Source: HGM04593 sp045634365
GTDB taxonomy: Bacteria > Bacteroidota > Bacteroidia > Bacteroidales > Bacteroidaceae
Reading direction: 5' to 3'
Assembly (NCBI GenBank): GCA_045634365.1
Contig: JAZRAC010000004.1
Span: 1 to 60,119, forward strand
Length of the DNA stretch: 60,119 bases
A model generated the notes under the pieces. That model saw only the letters and a list, made by a program, of their open reading frames with translations, did no database searches and had not been told where the DNA came from. Positions 52,604 to 60,119 of this stretch are shown here, one piece after another (position 1 is the stretch's first letter; each line of letters opens with the position of its first letter). The position numbers were made by a program, and so were the translations under genes.

Positions 52604-53701
52604 ATGAAAAAAACGGCATTATATATAATCATCGCCACTCTTTTTGCATCGTGTGGCAACAACGTGCGTGTCGAAGGAACCATAGAGGGGGGAATAGAGA
52701 ATGGCGACAGCATATTCCTTATGTCGGTCGACGGGCAGAACAGAGCCTCCATAATCTCCAAAAGCATTGTGAGCGACAATAGCTTTACATTGTCGGGCAA
52801 TATGGAATTGCCGGCCGTGTGCAACATTGTTACATTCACGCAGCAAGGTCGCGTAGAGCGTAAAATGGACTTTATAGCCGAGGGTGGGAGTGTGCAAATG
52901 AGAGTTCTTCCCCAATATTATCGCGTGTCCGGAACACCGCTGAACGATGCAATGCAGTCGGTGCGCGATTCATTGGAGATTGCAACGCGAGTATATAAAC
53001 GCTACCAGAATAAGATAGCTGTCTCGCCCAACCTCTCGCCTATGGGCCGCAAAGAGGCCGACGATGTAAGAGCCATTGCCTCCTATCAGTATAAAAAGGC
53101 TCTTTATAATGCCATAGAAAAGAATATCGACAATATTCTTGCCCCCTATTTTATAAAAAACAATATAGATGTGATAGAGCCCACAAAGGGACTGCAATAT
53201 ATAAAGCAATTGCCTGTAAATTACAAGGATAATGTAATCTCCTATATAAACAAACTCTATACGGCGCAACAGCAGTGTACCGAGGGAAACAGCTTTGTCG
53301 ATTTTAAAATGCGCGACAGCAAAGGCAGGGAACACTCCTTGTCGGCCTATGCGGGAAAGGGCGTTCCTGTGCTCATAAATCTGTGGACGAGCGGCAGTGC
53401 AAAATCCATCGATGAGGCTCGTGCCGTGGGCATCCTGCAACAGGAGTGTGGCACGCAGGCGCAGTTTATCGGAATTTCCATCGACAAGAGTTATAATGTG
53501 TGGCGTGCCACCATTGAAAAAGAGGAATTGTGTGGCCTGCAACTAACCGACCTTAAAGGGTGGGACAACGATTTTATGAAACATTACGGAGTGGACAAGG
53601 CACCTTATTTTGTGCTTGTCGGCGGTGACGGCATTATCCGCTATCGTGGAATATCATTCTCCGATGCAAGTTCTATGTTGCAAGAACTTATTCAGGAATA
53701 G
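52604..53701 (+). CDS. Thioredoxin-fold lipoprotein with DUF4369-like domain, CxxC lost
   Basis: A 365-residue lipoprotein (MKKTALYIIIATLFASC, cysteine 17). Residues about 20-110 look like the DUF4369 domain found before TlpA-type thioredoxins in Bacteroidales. Residues 230-365 form the thioredoxin-like part (VDFKMRDSKGREHSLSAYAG, VLINLW, GISIDKS, VDKAPYFVLVGGDG). The active-site stretch reads W261-TSGSAKS-268 where TlpA proteins have W.SWCGPC, so both cysteines are serine and disulfide chemistry is impossible at this site. It lies 11 bases after atpG and may be co-transcribed. A binding or structural role is likely. Confidence 0.85.
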   Translation: MKKTALYIIIATLFASCGNNVRVEGTIEGGIENGDSIFLMSVDGQNRASIISKSIVSDNSFTLSGNMELPAVCNIVTFTQQGRVERKMDFIAEGGSVQMRVLPQYYRVSGTPLNDAMQSVRDSLEIATRVYKRYQNKIAVSPNLSPMGRKEADDVRAIASYQYKKALYNAIEKNIDNILAPYFIKNNIDVIEPTKGLQYIKQLPVNYKDNVISYINKLYTAQQQCTEGNSFVDFKMRDSKGREHSLSAYAGKGVPVLINLWTSGSAKSIDEARAVGILQQECGTQAQFIGISIDKSYNVWRATIEKEELCGLQLTDLKGWDNDFMKHYGVDKAPYFVLVGGDGIIRYRGISFSDASSMLQELIQE

Positions 53702-54406
53702 CGGTGATAAAATGTTTCTTGGTTTGTCGCACAAAAAAGAATAATAAAATCTTGAATTGTCTTCTATAATAAATAACGTTTTACATAATAATATTGCAAG
53801 ACCCTAAAAAGAGTGTTGTCTTTTGCGAAAATTTTTCTAACATTTGCAATGTCGTGGCTATGAGCCTCGGCATTACATTTTTTTTTGATGAAAGTGTTTT
53901 CGCTTTTATCCTTGCAAGAGAATCTGACAGTTTTCAAAGAAATGAGGATAACGACGACACTCGTCATCTGTATTGATATGCGACTAATCCCCATATCATA
54001 TACAGGTGTGGGGTCTTGTAATCGTTTATTCGTTTCGGGTTTTGTCAGAGCCTTCTTGCAGATAAACGGAAGTTGGTTCCACAAACACTCCTACGAACCG
54101 TAACAACAATATTGGTTTTCGCGTGGTTTGCCTCCCATAGTTTAAAGCTGATGGATTTCTGTTTTAAACAGACTGTTGCCCGCTCTGTTTCTTAAAAAGA
54201 GATAGAAATAAAGTGAGATGAATTCTCCTTGGAGTGTAGTGATAGTAGCATAAAGCGAATTTTCTACACTCTTCATTTTTTTATTAGTTCTTGGATAAAT
54301 GCCAAATAGAAATAAAATGAGGGCTACCGTCGCGGCGCCCTCATCCACCTTAAAAATCTATGAAAAACTTTTATTGGGTTTTTACGCCCAATGGGTGAAA
54401 TATCTG
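53702..54406. other. Gene-free spacer between the ATP synthase region and the ECF sigma module
   Basis: About 700 bases without a convincing gene. Short ORFs exist (53764-54084 and 54142-54348, minus strand), but their composition and lack of ribosome sites do not support them. A terminator hairpin for the converging unit lies at 54318-54343. Confidence 0.6.
54318..54343 (-). terminator. Terminator of the ECF sigma module
   Basis: TGAGGGC and GCCCTCA form a seven-base stem, followed on the minus strand by a T-rich stretch, 64 bases after the stop of the 54407 gene. Confidence 0.6.
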
Positions 54407-54892
54407 TTAATCCTTGTTGTGTCTTTTGCGGAACTCTTTTCCGTTGCCTTTTCCGTCGCGTGCCATAGTTTTTAAAATGTGTCCTTGAAAGGCGTGCTCG
54501 GCACGTTGAATGTCCAATAACTTTTTGGGTGATACGCAATTAAGGTATTTTGCAATATACTCCTTTTCGAGCTTCACGGTCTTTATTTTAGCCTCGGCTG
54601 TGTGCAGGAGCAGTGCCTTGCACTCTTCGTCGGTGAGCTGCTGCCCGCGCTCCTTTATCACTTTGCTTCGTGCTTCGTGCTCTATGCGGAATTTCTCCTT
54701 TTGAAGCTCGAAGAAGATGGGAAAGAAGGCGTCGGCCTCCTCTTGTGTGAGTTGTGCCTTCTCGGTGATGAATTCACGCTGTTTCTGGCGGAACTGTTCG
54801 GGTGAGAAACGTTTGGGGCCTTTGTGCTCCTGTGCCATTGTGCCCGAAAGGGTTGCCGATATAAATATGAGTAATATAAATAGCTTCTTCAT
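54407..54892 (-). CDS. Periplasmic Spy/CpxP-like protein
   Basis: A 161-residue protein with a signal peptide (MKKLFILLIFISATLSGTMAQ is its first 21 residues). The mature part is helical and charged (QKQREFITEKAQLTQEEAD, AFFPIFFELQKEKFR, RGQQLTDEECKALLLHTAEA), with the spacing of Spy/CpxP-type and related periplasmic proteins. It is the third gene of the ECF sigma unit, 12 bases after the anti-sigma-like gene. A role in sensing envelope stress is a plausible inference. Confidence 0.65.
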   Translation of the reverse strand: MKKLFILLIFISATLSGTMAQEHKGPKRFSPEQFRQKQREFITEKAQLTQEEADAFFPIFFELQKEKFRIEHEARSKVIKERGQQLTDEECKALLLHTAEAKIKTVKLEKEYIAKYLNCVSPKKLLDIQRAEHAFQGHILKTMARDGKGNGKEFRKRHNKD

Positions 54893-54904
54893 AGTGCTTG
54901 ATGT

Positions 54905-55246
54905 TTAGTTGTTGCCGGTTACGTAGCAGTAGAATGTGTAGTCGTCGATGGGGTAGTTGTTGAGTACCTCGTCGATATATTCGTTGCTGTAATATTCGTC
55001 GGTGGCGGCTGTTTCTGTGCTGCCGTTGTTTCTCAAAAACAGATAGCTGCCCAATGAGAAGATTACGGCTATTGTGGCTGCGTAGCCTATGTGTCGCAAA
55101 CGGCCTGCAAGGTTCACTATGCGTGCCTTCTTTTGTGGCGTGGCTGTGGTGCGGGGCAACATTTTCATTATGTTGCCTTCGAGGTTGTCGAAGTAGCCTT
55201 CGGGCACCGTGAAGGGTCGTTTGTTTTTATGGTTCTCCAATTTCAT
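54905..55246 (-). CDS. Anti-sigma-factor-like membrane protein
   Basis: A 113-residue protein: a cytoplasmic N-terminal part of about 50 residues (FTVPEGYFDNLEGNIMKMLP), one membrane helix (HIGYAATIAVIFSLGSYLFL) and a short acidic periplasmic tail (EYYSNEYIDEVLNNYPIDDY). Topology and place directly after an ECF sigma gene fit an anti-sigma factor. The N-terminal motif VPEGYFDNLE is common in such Bacteroidales proteins. Confidence 0.7.
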   Translation of the reverse strand: MKLENHKNKRPFTVPEGYFDNLEGNIMKMLPRTTATPQKKARIVNLAGRLRHIGYAATIAVIFSLGSYLFLRNNGSTETAATDEYYSNEYIDEVLNNYPIDDYTFYCYVTGNN

Positions 55247-55289
55247 ATATTTGCTTCTTGTTTATTTGATTTATTGTGTGCCGAAAGGT

Positions 55290-55847
55290 TTAATCTTTGT
55301 CGGCTAAAAATTCTTCTATTTTTTTTACGGCAAGGTGGTACGATGCTTTAAGGGCTCCCACGCTGGTGCCGAGTATTTGTGATATTTCTTCGTATTTGAG
55401 CTCTTGGCTGTATTTCATATTAAAGACAAGGCGTTGCTTTTCGGGCAGGCGGGCGATGGCTTCTTGCAGCAGTGCATCGGTGTGGTCGCCGTCGAAGTAA
55501 GGGTCACCTTCGAACTGAAAGGCAATCTCTCCTTCGGGGCTGTCGAGCGAAATTTCGTTGCGTTTTTTGCCGATGAAAGTGAGCGTCTCGTTTATGGCAA
55601 TGCGGTAGAGCCAAGTGGATAGCTGCGAGTCGCCACGGAATTTATCAATGTTGGTCCAGGCTTTAATGAAGGTATTTTGCAGAATGTCGTTGCTGTCGTC
55701 GTGCGATAATACCATTTGGCGTATGTGCCAATAGAGCTTTTCGCCATACTGCTTTATTATAGCCGAGAATGCAGCCTCGCGCGTGCTCTCGTTGCCGAGC
55801 TGCGCGATTATCGCCTTTTCGTCGAATTTGCTGCTTTTCTCTTTCAT
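55290..55847 (-). CDS. ECF-type RNA polymerase sigma factor
   Basis: A 185-residue sigma factor. Region 2: DDSNDILQNTFIKAWTNIDKF and STWLYRIAINETLTF. Region 4: LPEKQRLVFNMKYSQELKYEEI, SQILGTSVGALKASYH. It heads the three-gene minus-strand unit with the anti-sigma-like and Spy-like genes. ECF factors of this kind usually respond to envelope or surface signals and are held by the partner protein. Confidence 0.93.
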   Translation of the reverse strand: MKEKSSKFDEKAIIAQLGNESTREAAFSAIIKQYGEKLYWHIRQMVLSHDDSNDILQNTFIKAWTNIDKFRGDSQLSTWLYRIAINETLTFIGKKRNEISLDSPEGEIAFQFEGDPYFDGDHTDALLQEAIARLPEKQRLVFNMKYSQELKYEEISQILGTSVGALKASYHLAVKKIEEFLADKD

Positions 55848-56045
55848 CAGTGTTTTTTTGTGTCTGCTATAATATTTGATGGTTTTGTTGCCCGAAGGTT
55901 TAATGTGCTGCTTTTGATATTTAAACTATCCCTCTTTTTTAAACTCCTCCGTCACTTCGTGCTACCTCCTCTTTAAATAATAGTAGAGGAGTTTTTCTTG
56001 TTGCTTGCCCTTTTTTTTTGACATAAGAACAGAAGAATATAATCA

Positions 56046-56148
56046 TTTTCTCTTTTTGTTCTTTTGTTTTAAACAACTCCCTTCGAAATTTACGAGTAAA
56101 TTTCTCGTCCCTCTATAAACAGAGGGACAGTTTTTTTATTTTTCCTTT
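56046..56148. repeat. Repeat family 3, copy 1
   Basis: Contains the perfect palindrome GAAATTTACGAGTAAATTTC and the hairpin GTCCCTCT-ATAAAC-AGAGGGAC followed by a T-run, which looks like a terminator. Confidence 0.8.
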
Positions 56149-56263
56149 TTTGCGCATACATCGGTACGCCTCTGCATTTCGTTGCCTGTTGTTATCTGCC
56201 ACCTCTTTTCATCCCCTCACCCCTGCGGAGAGCCCCCCTTGATTACAAACAAGTGGGGTAGTA

Positions 56264-56370
56264 TTTCTCTTTTTGTTCTTTTGTTTTAAACAACTCCCTC
56301 CGAAATTTACGAGTAAATTTCTCGTCCCTCTATAAACAGAGTGACAGTTTTTTATTTTTTCTTTTTTTTT
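56264..56370. repeat. Repeat family 3, copy 2
   Basis: Nearly the same as copy 1 over about 90 bases; the second hairpin has one mismatch (AGAGTGAC). Confidence 0.8.
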
Positions 56371-56391
56371 GGCAGGCCGGCGTGTCTGCCC
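56371..56391. repeat. REP-like palindrome
   Basis: GGCAGGCCGGCGTGTCTGCCC, an imperfect GC-rich palindrome just before the rnz stop, similar to those near 57519 and 30391. Confidence 0.5.
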
Positions 56392-56408
56392 GCTATTCGT
56401 TGCTTTTT

Positions 56409-57323
56409 TCAAAGTTTAAAAATCTTTCCTTCGGCGGCAAGGTGGCTGTCGGGGAAAATATCCTGTGCCTCGGCAAGGAGCAACTGCTCGTCGTCGTAAC
56501 GCGACGAGAAGTGCCCTATGATAAGTTTTTTAACCCCGGCCTGTGCAGCTATTTGCGCTGCTTGTGTCGCGGTTGAGTGGAAGGTTGCCTGTGCGCGTGC
56601 CGCTTCGCTTGTGGCAAAGGTAGCTTCGTGGTAGAGAAGGTCGGCACCGGCAATGTGGGTACAAATGTCGGGGCAGGGCAGGGTGTCGGAGCAGTAGGCG
56701 TAACTGCGCGAAGGGTCGGCGTCGGTGGTGAGCCTTTCGTTGGGTATAATCTCGCCGTCGGGAGTAATAAAATCCTCCCCATCCTTTATGCCTCTTCGCT
56801 TGTATTCGGGTATTTCGTAGGCATCTATCATATCACGCCTTATGTGCCTTTTCTTGGGCTTCTCTTTGAAGATAAATCCGCAGCAGGGTATACGGTGGCT
56901 CAGTGGCAGTGTGTGCACGGTGATGCTGTTGTCTTCGTATATCAGCTCATATTTCGTTGCATCAATGTCGTGAAATATTACCTTGTATTTCAGTTCTTTG
57001 CAGAAAAAGTCGAGCTGCTCTTTCATCAGTTTGCGCAACATTTTGTCGGCGTAAATGTGGAGCGGGGCGGTGCGCCCGAGCAGCCCGAATGTGGAAATTA
57101 GGCCTATGAGCCCGAAGCAGTGGTCGCCGTGCAGATGCGAAATGAATATGTGGTTTATGAACGAAAAGTGAATGTGTGAGCGTCGCAGTTGCAGTTGCGT
57201 GCCCTCGCCACAGTCTATCATAAACTGCTTGTTGCCTATCCTCACCACTTGCGAGCTTGCATTATGTCGCGTTGTTGGCAGTGCCGACCCGCAACCCAAT
57301 ATGTGTACCTCGAAAATTTCCAT
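56409..57323 (-). CDS. rnz: Ribonuclease Z
   Basis: A 304-residue metallo-beta-lactamase-fold RNase that trims tRNA 3' ends. The metal motif is SHLHGDHCFGL, followed by later ligands in PDICTHIAGADLLYHEATF and IGHFSSRYDD. Start MEIFEVHILGCGSALPTTRH. Length matches the family. A possible -7 box (TACCTTCG, 57352-57345) precedes it. Confidence 0.95.
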   Translation of the reverse strand: MEIFEVHILGCGSALPTTRHNASSQVVRIGNKQFMIDCGEGTQLQLRRSHIHFSFINHIFISHLHGDHCFGLIGLISTFGLLGRTAPLHIYADKMLRKLMKEQLDFFCKELKYKVIFHDIDATKYELIYEDNSITVHTLPLSHRIPCCGFIFKEKPKKRHIRRDMIDAYEIPEYKRRGIKDGEDFITPDGEIIPNERLTTDADPSRSYAYCSDTLPCPDICTHIAGADLLYHEATFATSEAARAQATFHSTATQAAQIAAQAGVKKLIIGHFSSRYDDEQLLLAEAQDIFPDSHLAAEGKIFKL

Positions 57324-57381
57324 TGTTCCTGTGCTCTCTTTGTGCGAAGGTACAAAAATAGTTTTAAAATGTGTGTGTCTT

Positions 57382-57460
57382 GTAATAAACTCCCTCCGAA
57401 ATTTACGAGTAAATTTCTCGTTCCTCTATAAACAGAGGGACAGTCTTTTTATTTTTTCTT
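57382..57460. repeat. Repeat family 3, copy 3
   Basis: Core shared with copies 1 and 2, including GAAATTTACGAGTAAATTTC and GTTCCTCT/AGAGGGAC with a T-run. Confidence 0.8.
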
Positions 57461-57518
57461 TTTGGTCGCACACATCGGTGCGCTCCTACATTTTGCATTG
57501 CCTTGTTGCCGTTTGCCG

Positions 57519-57544
57519 TAGGGGCAGACCGGCGTGTCTGCCCG
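57519..57544. repeat. REP-like palindrome
   Basis: GGGCAGAC-CGGCGT-GTCTGCCC, an eight-base stem. A related partial copy (CGCACACATCGGTGCGC) lies just upstream at about 57467. Confidence 0.6.
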
Positions 57545-57586
57545 TTGTTCCGACAGAAGTTGGCAGTAATTTTGCTACAAAAAGAG

Positions 57587-57753
57587 AAGAAGATGAATAA
57601 AAAGTGTAATTTCTGCGTTACGCTTGCCTTCAAAATCCTCATTTACGTTTAGTAAACTTCGGTTTTTTAGGCTACGCAAGCCTTGAACTACATCTTTTTA
57701 TTCATCTCCTACACAAAAGAGACCGCTAAAAAATACTTTTTAGTCGGCCTCTT
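57587..57753. repeat. Repeat family 2, copy B
   Basis: About 80-90 percent identical by eye to 45205-45368. On the minus strand the AAGAGGCCGACTAAAAAG hairpin can terminate rpsA. Indels put any ORF out of frame relative to copy A. Confidence 0.8.
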
Positions 57754-57781
57754 CCTATCGAATGTTTGAATAATCGTCTAA

Positions 57782-59581
57782 TTATTCCTCGTTGCCTTCG
57801 AGCTTGCTCTTCAAAGCTGCGAGAGCGTCAATGTCGCCAAGAGTTGTAGAAGCAGCTTGGTTCTGAATAGCAGGAGCAGCCTCCTCGGCTTTCTTGCTCT
57901 TGCGTGCAGCAGCAGCAGCGGCTTTCTTCTCTTGTTTCTCCTCGGCCTTTGCAGCATCCTCGAAGATGCGGCTGTGTGAGAGGATAATTCTCTTTGCCTC
58001 CTTGTTGAACTCGATAACCTTGAACGAGAGTTTCTCATCGGCAGCAGCCTGTGAGCCGTCCTCTTTTACAAGGTGTTTGGGAGTAGCGAAGCCCTCAACG
58101 CCGTAGGGGAGTGATACAACTGCACCCTTGTCAATGAGCTCTGTGATAACACCCTCGTGGATTGAACCTACTGTGAACACTGTCTCGAATACATCCCAGG
58201 GGTTCTCTTCGAGCTGTTTGTGACCAAGGCTCAAACGACGGTTCTCTTTGTCTATTTCGAGTACCTGAACATCGATAGCCTCGCCAATCTGTGTGAATTC
58301 AGAAGGATGCTTAACTTTCTTTGTCCAAGAGAGGTCGCTGATGTGGATAAGGCCGTCTACGCCCTCCTCAATCTCAACGAAGATACCGAAGTTTGTGAAG
58401 TTACGCACCTTTGCAGTGTGCTTCGAACCAACGGGGTATTTCTCCTCGATGTTAGCCCAAGGATCCTCTTTAAGCTGTTTGATGCCGAGTGACATTTTGC
58501 GCTCGTTGCGGTCGAGTGTGAGGATAACTGCCTCTACCTCGTCGCCCACCTTCATAAAGTCTTGTGCCGAACGCAAGTGCTGGTTCCAAGACATTTCCGA
58601 TACGTGAATCAAGCCCTCAACGCCGGGAGCAATCTCGATGAATGCGCCATAGTCGGCCATAACAACAACCTTACCCTTAACAACATCGCCCTCTTTAAGG
58701 TCGGTGTCGATAGCGTCCCAAGGATGGGGAGTAAGCTGTTTCAAGCCGAGAGCGATACGCTTCTTCTCATCGTCAAAGTCGAGGATAACAACGTTGATTT
58801 TCTGGTCGAGCGATACAATATCGGTAGGCTCGTTAACGCGGCCCCAAGAGAGGTCGGTAATGTGGATAAGACCGTCAACGCCACCAAGGTCGATGAATAC
58901 ACCGTAAGAGGTGATGTTCTTAACAGTACCTTCGAGTACTTGACCTTTTTCGAGTGTGCTGATGATTTTCTTCTTCTGCTCTTCGAGCTCAGCCTCGATG
59001 AGAGCTTTGTGAGAAACAACAACGTTCTTGAATTCTTGGTTAATCTTAACAATCTTGAAGTCTTCTGTCTGGCCAACGTATGCATCGTAATCACGGATGG
59101 GCTTAACGTCAATCTGTGAACCGGGCAAGAATGCCTCGATGCCGAATACGTCAACAATCATACCGCCCTTAGTGCGGCATTTGATGTAACCCTTAACAAC
59201 TGCCTGCTCTTCCATAGCTTTGTTAACAAGCTCCCAAGAACGGCTTGCGCGGGCTTTCTTGTGCGAAAGGTTCAACTGTCCTTTCTTGTCCTCCAAATTC
59301 TCGATGTAAACCTCTACTTCGTCACCTACTTTGAGGTCGGGGTTGTAGCGGAACTCGCTGATGGGGAGGATTGCGTCCTGCTTGTAGTTGATGTCTACAA
59401 TTACTTCGCGCTTGTTGATAGCGATAACTTTACCGTTAACAACCTCGCGGCTCGATACTTTGTTGAGAGTGCTGTTGTAAGCCTGCTCCAACTGCTCGTG
59501 TGAGAGACCTGAAATGTTCTCTCCTTTTGCGTACGATTCCCAATTAAAATCGGGTGTACCTGTAAGATTTTCTGTGCTCAT
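57782..59581 (-). CDS. rpsA: 30S ribosomal protein S1
   Basis: A 599-residue protein with six S1 (OB-fold) repeats between about residues 45 and 545; clear examples are GTVKNITSYGVFIDLGGVDG, GKVVVMADYGAFIEIAPGVE and AKVRNFTNFGIFVEIEEGVD. The C-terminus is Lys/Ala-rich (EKQEKKAAAAAARKSKKAEE). S1 helps position mRNA on the ribosome. Single gene, with a -7 box TATCTTTG (59639-59632) upstream. Confidence 0.96.
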   Translation of the reverse strand: MSTENLTGTPDFNWESYAKGENISGLSHEQLEQAYNSTLNKVSSREVVNGKVIAINKREVIVDINYKQDAILPISEFRYNPDLKVGDEVEVYIENLEDKKGQLNLSHKKARASRSWELVNKAMEEQAVVKGYIKCRTKGGMIVDVFGIEAFLPGSQIDVKPIRDYDAYVGQTEDFKIVKINQEFKNVVVSHKALIEAELEEQKKKIISTLEKGQVLEGTVKNITSYGVFIDLGGVDGLIHITDLSWGRVNEPTDIVSLDQKINVVILDFDDEKKRIALGLKQLTPHPWDAIDTDLKEGDVVKGKVVVMADYGAFIEIAPGVEGLIHVSEMSWNQHLRSAQDFMKVGDEVEAVILTLDRNERKMSLGIKQLKEDPWANIEEKYPVGSKHTAKVRNFTNFGIFVEIEEGVDGLIHISDLSWTKKVKHPSEFTQIGEAIDVQVLEIDKENRRLSLGHKQLEENPWDVFETVFTVGSIHEGVITELIDKGAVVSLPYGVEGFATPKHLVKEDGSQAAADEKLSFKVIEFNKEAKRIILSHSRIFEDAAKAEEKQEKKAAAAAARKSKKAEEAAPAIQNQAASTTLGDIDALAALKSKLEGNEE

Positions 59582-59631
59582 AATTTAGTTTACTTTAATG
59601 AGTTAGACATTATGTTGATAGAATTCGGGCG

Positions 59632-59639
59632 CAAAGATA
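59632..59639 (-). promoter_or_regulatory. -7 box TATCTTTG of rpsA
   Basis: An exact TAnnTTTG match on the minus strand, 51 bases before the rpsA ATG. The expected -33 TTTG is not at the usual distance. Confidence 0.5.
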
Positions 59640-59732
59640 CTGCTTTTTTGACAAATAACCGAATGTTTTTGCTATTATTTTATAATAATATATAAGGTAA
59701 TCGGTGCGTCCCTACGAAAAAATACAAAAAAA

Positions 59733-59757
59733 GGTGGGCGACAAACTGTCGCCCACC
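59733..59757 (-). terminator. Terminator of the partial gene at the right edge
   Basis: GGTGGGCGACA and TGTCGCCCACC form a perfect 11-bp stem, followed on the minus strand by seven T residues, 24 bases after the stop. Confidence 0.88.
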
Positions 59758-59780
59758 CAATAAACAATGCTATTTGAAAA

Positions 59781-60119
59781 TTACTTTACAAAAGTCTTCT
59801 TTCCGTTGATGATGTAGATGCCGGGAACGGTGATAGCCTTAATCTGGCGACCTGTAATGTCGTAGATAGCCTTTGTTGCGTTCTCCTCGGTTGCACCCTC
59901 AATCTCCTCGATGCCTGTTGTGCCACCCCAGTCGAAGCCGAAGCTGTAACCAACAGTCTGCGCAGCAGCAGGAATCAACATATAAGCCTTGTGGCCGGCG
60001 TTGTAGAATGCATTGGTAGTTTCACCGTTTACGGGGTTGTAAAGACCTACTGTGCCTTCGCTGTTCTTGCCAAGGATGTAGTAAGCACCCTCCTCTTTGT
60101 TGATGAGTTTTGTAGCAGC
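59781..60119 (-). CDS. C-terminal part of a secreted surface protein (partial)
   Basis: The last 113 residues of a gene that starts outside the window (frame open to the edge). Visible: GAYYILGKNSEGTVGLYNP, NAGHKAYMLIP, and a C-terminal module AIYDITGRQIKAI...GIYIINGKKTFVK. The last segment (YDITGRQI, GIYIINGKK) is the typical ending of secreted Bacteroidales proteins, similar to a type IX secretion C-terminal domain. The main domain is not visible. Confidence 0.7.
   Translation of the reverse strand, partial: AATKLINKEEGAYYILGKNSEGTVGLYNPVNGETTNAFYNAGHKAYMLIPAAAQTVGYSFGFDWGGTTGIEEIEGATEENATKAIYDITGRQIKAITVPGIYIINGKKTFVK

Larger units (their letters stand above)
55848..56408. other. Repeat-rich spacer upstream of the ECF sigma gene
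   Basis: About 560 bases holding two copies of repeat family 3 (56046-56148 and 56264-56370) and GC-rich REP-like fragments near 56151 and 56371. No ORF supported. Confidence 0.7.
57324..57781. other. Repeat-rich spacer between rnz and rpsA
   Basis: About 460 bases with repeat family 3 copy 3, a GC-rich REP-like pair (57466-57545) and repeat family 2 copy B. No supported gene. Confidence 0.7.

Noticed and set aside
53764..54084. 106-residue minus-strand ORF in the gap after the ATP synthase region
   Set aside because: No ribosome site, no domain, and composition unlike neighbouring genes; could be a remnant, but nothing supports a gene.
1..60119. tRNA, rRNA, tmRNA or CRISPR array
   Set aside because: No T-loop GGTTCRAAT-type signatures in a cloverleaf context, no rRNA-like stretch and no regularly spaced repeats were found on reading both strands.

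Overview
The window is a chromosome segment from a member of the Bacteroidales. The evidence is the F1Fo-ATPase gene order (atpD-atpC-AtpI-like-atpB-atpE-atpF-atpH-atpA-atpG), many SusD-era style lipoproteins with short lipoboxes, a LytS/LytTR pair, an ECF sigma / anti-sigma-like pair, a GGGtGRT protein beside an Fe-S scaffold homologue, weak Shine-Dalgarno sites, and a recurring -7 promoter box TATCTTYG that fits the Bacteroidetes consensus TAnnTTTG. No rRNA, tRNA or CRISPR array was found.

Layout. 1-1.6 kb: GGGtGRT protein (cut by the window edge) and Fe-S scaffold protein. 1.9-9.9 kb: lipoprotein, Yip1-family membrane protein, smpB, a short-form metH, a PMCA-type calcium ATPase, DedA. 10-12.5 kb: a transmembrane Ser/Thr kinase with an extracytoplasmic BspA-type leucine-rich-repeat domain, and a small Bacteroidales regulator-like protein. 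12.9-19.9 kb: aspA and two large Cthe_2159-family beta-helix surface proteins, the second carrying an N-terminal dockerin-like calcium-binding repeat. 20-30.3 kb: OmpH-like lipoprotein, pepD, a beta-helix lipoprotein, a gene split by a single-base frameshift, rlmH, nadC, LytS/LytTR, guanine deaminase, DUF454 and DUF4488-like proteins. 30.4-43.9 kb: a compact phage-derived locus (below). 44-53.7 kb: ald, the complete ATP synthase operon, and a thioredoxin-fold lipoprotein whose CxxC has become SxxS. 53.7-60.1 kb: an ECF sigma module, rnz, rpsA and the C-terminal end of a further surface protein, separated by repeat-rich spacers.

The most interesting region is the 13.5-kb phage-like locus. It has a large terminase, a paralogous gene pair and a small basic protein transcribed leftwards. 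A scaffold-like protein, a probable major capsid protein, connector/adaptor-like proteins, a holin-like protein, a spanin-like lipoprotein and a 964-residue structural protein are transcribed rightwards. At the right end there is an autocleavable (S24/LexA-type) repressor facing two small divergent genes. I see no integrase, replication genes, long-tail genes, endolysin or recognisable portal. Four copies of a 16-bp dyad (TAGCM-N6-KGCTA) lie only in the two divergent control regions of this locus as far as I could see by eye, two of them touching -7 boxes. This suggests one repressor silences the whole set. It could be a decayed prophage, a capsid-encoding satellite, or a domesticated particle (gene-transfer-agent-like); the sequence alone does not decide.

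The intergenic spaces hold several families of small palindromic repeats at 3' ends of genes. In two copies of one family the outer arms differ in sequence but still pair within each copy.
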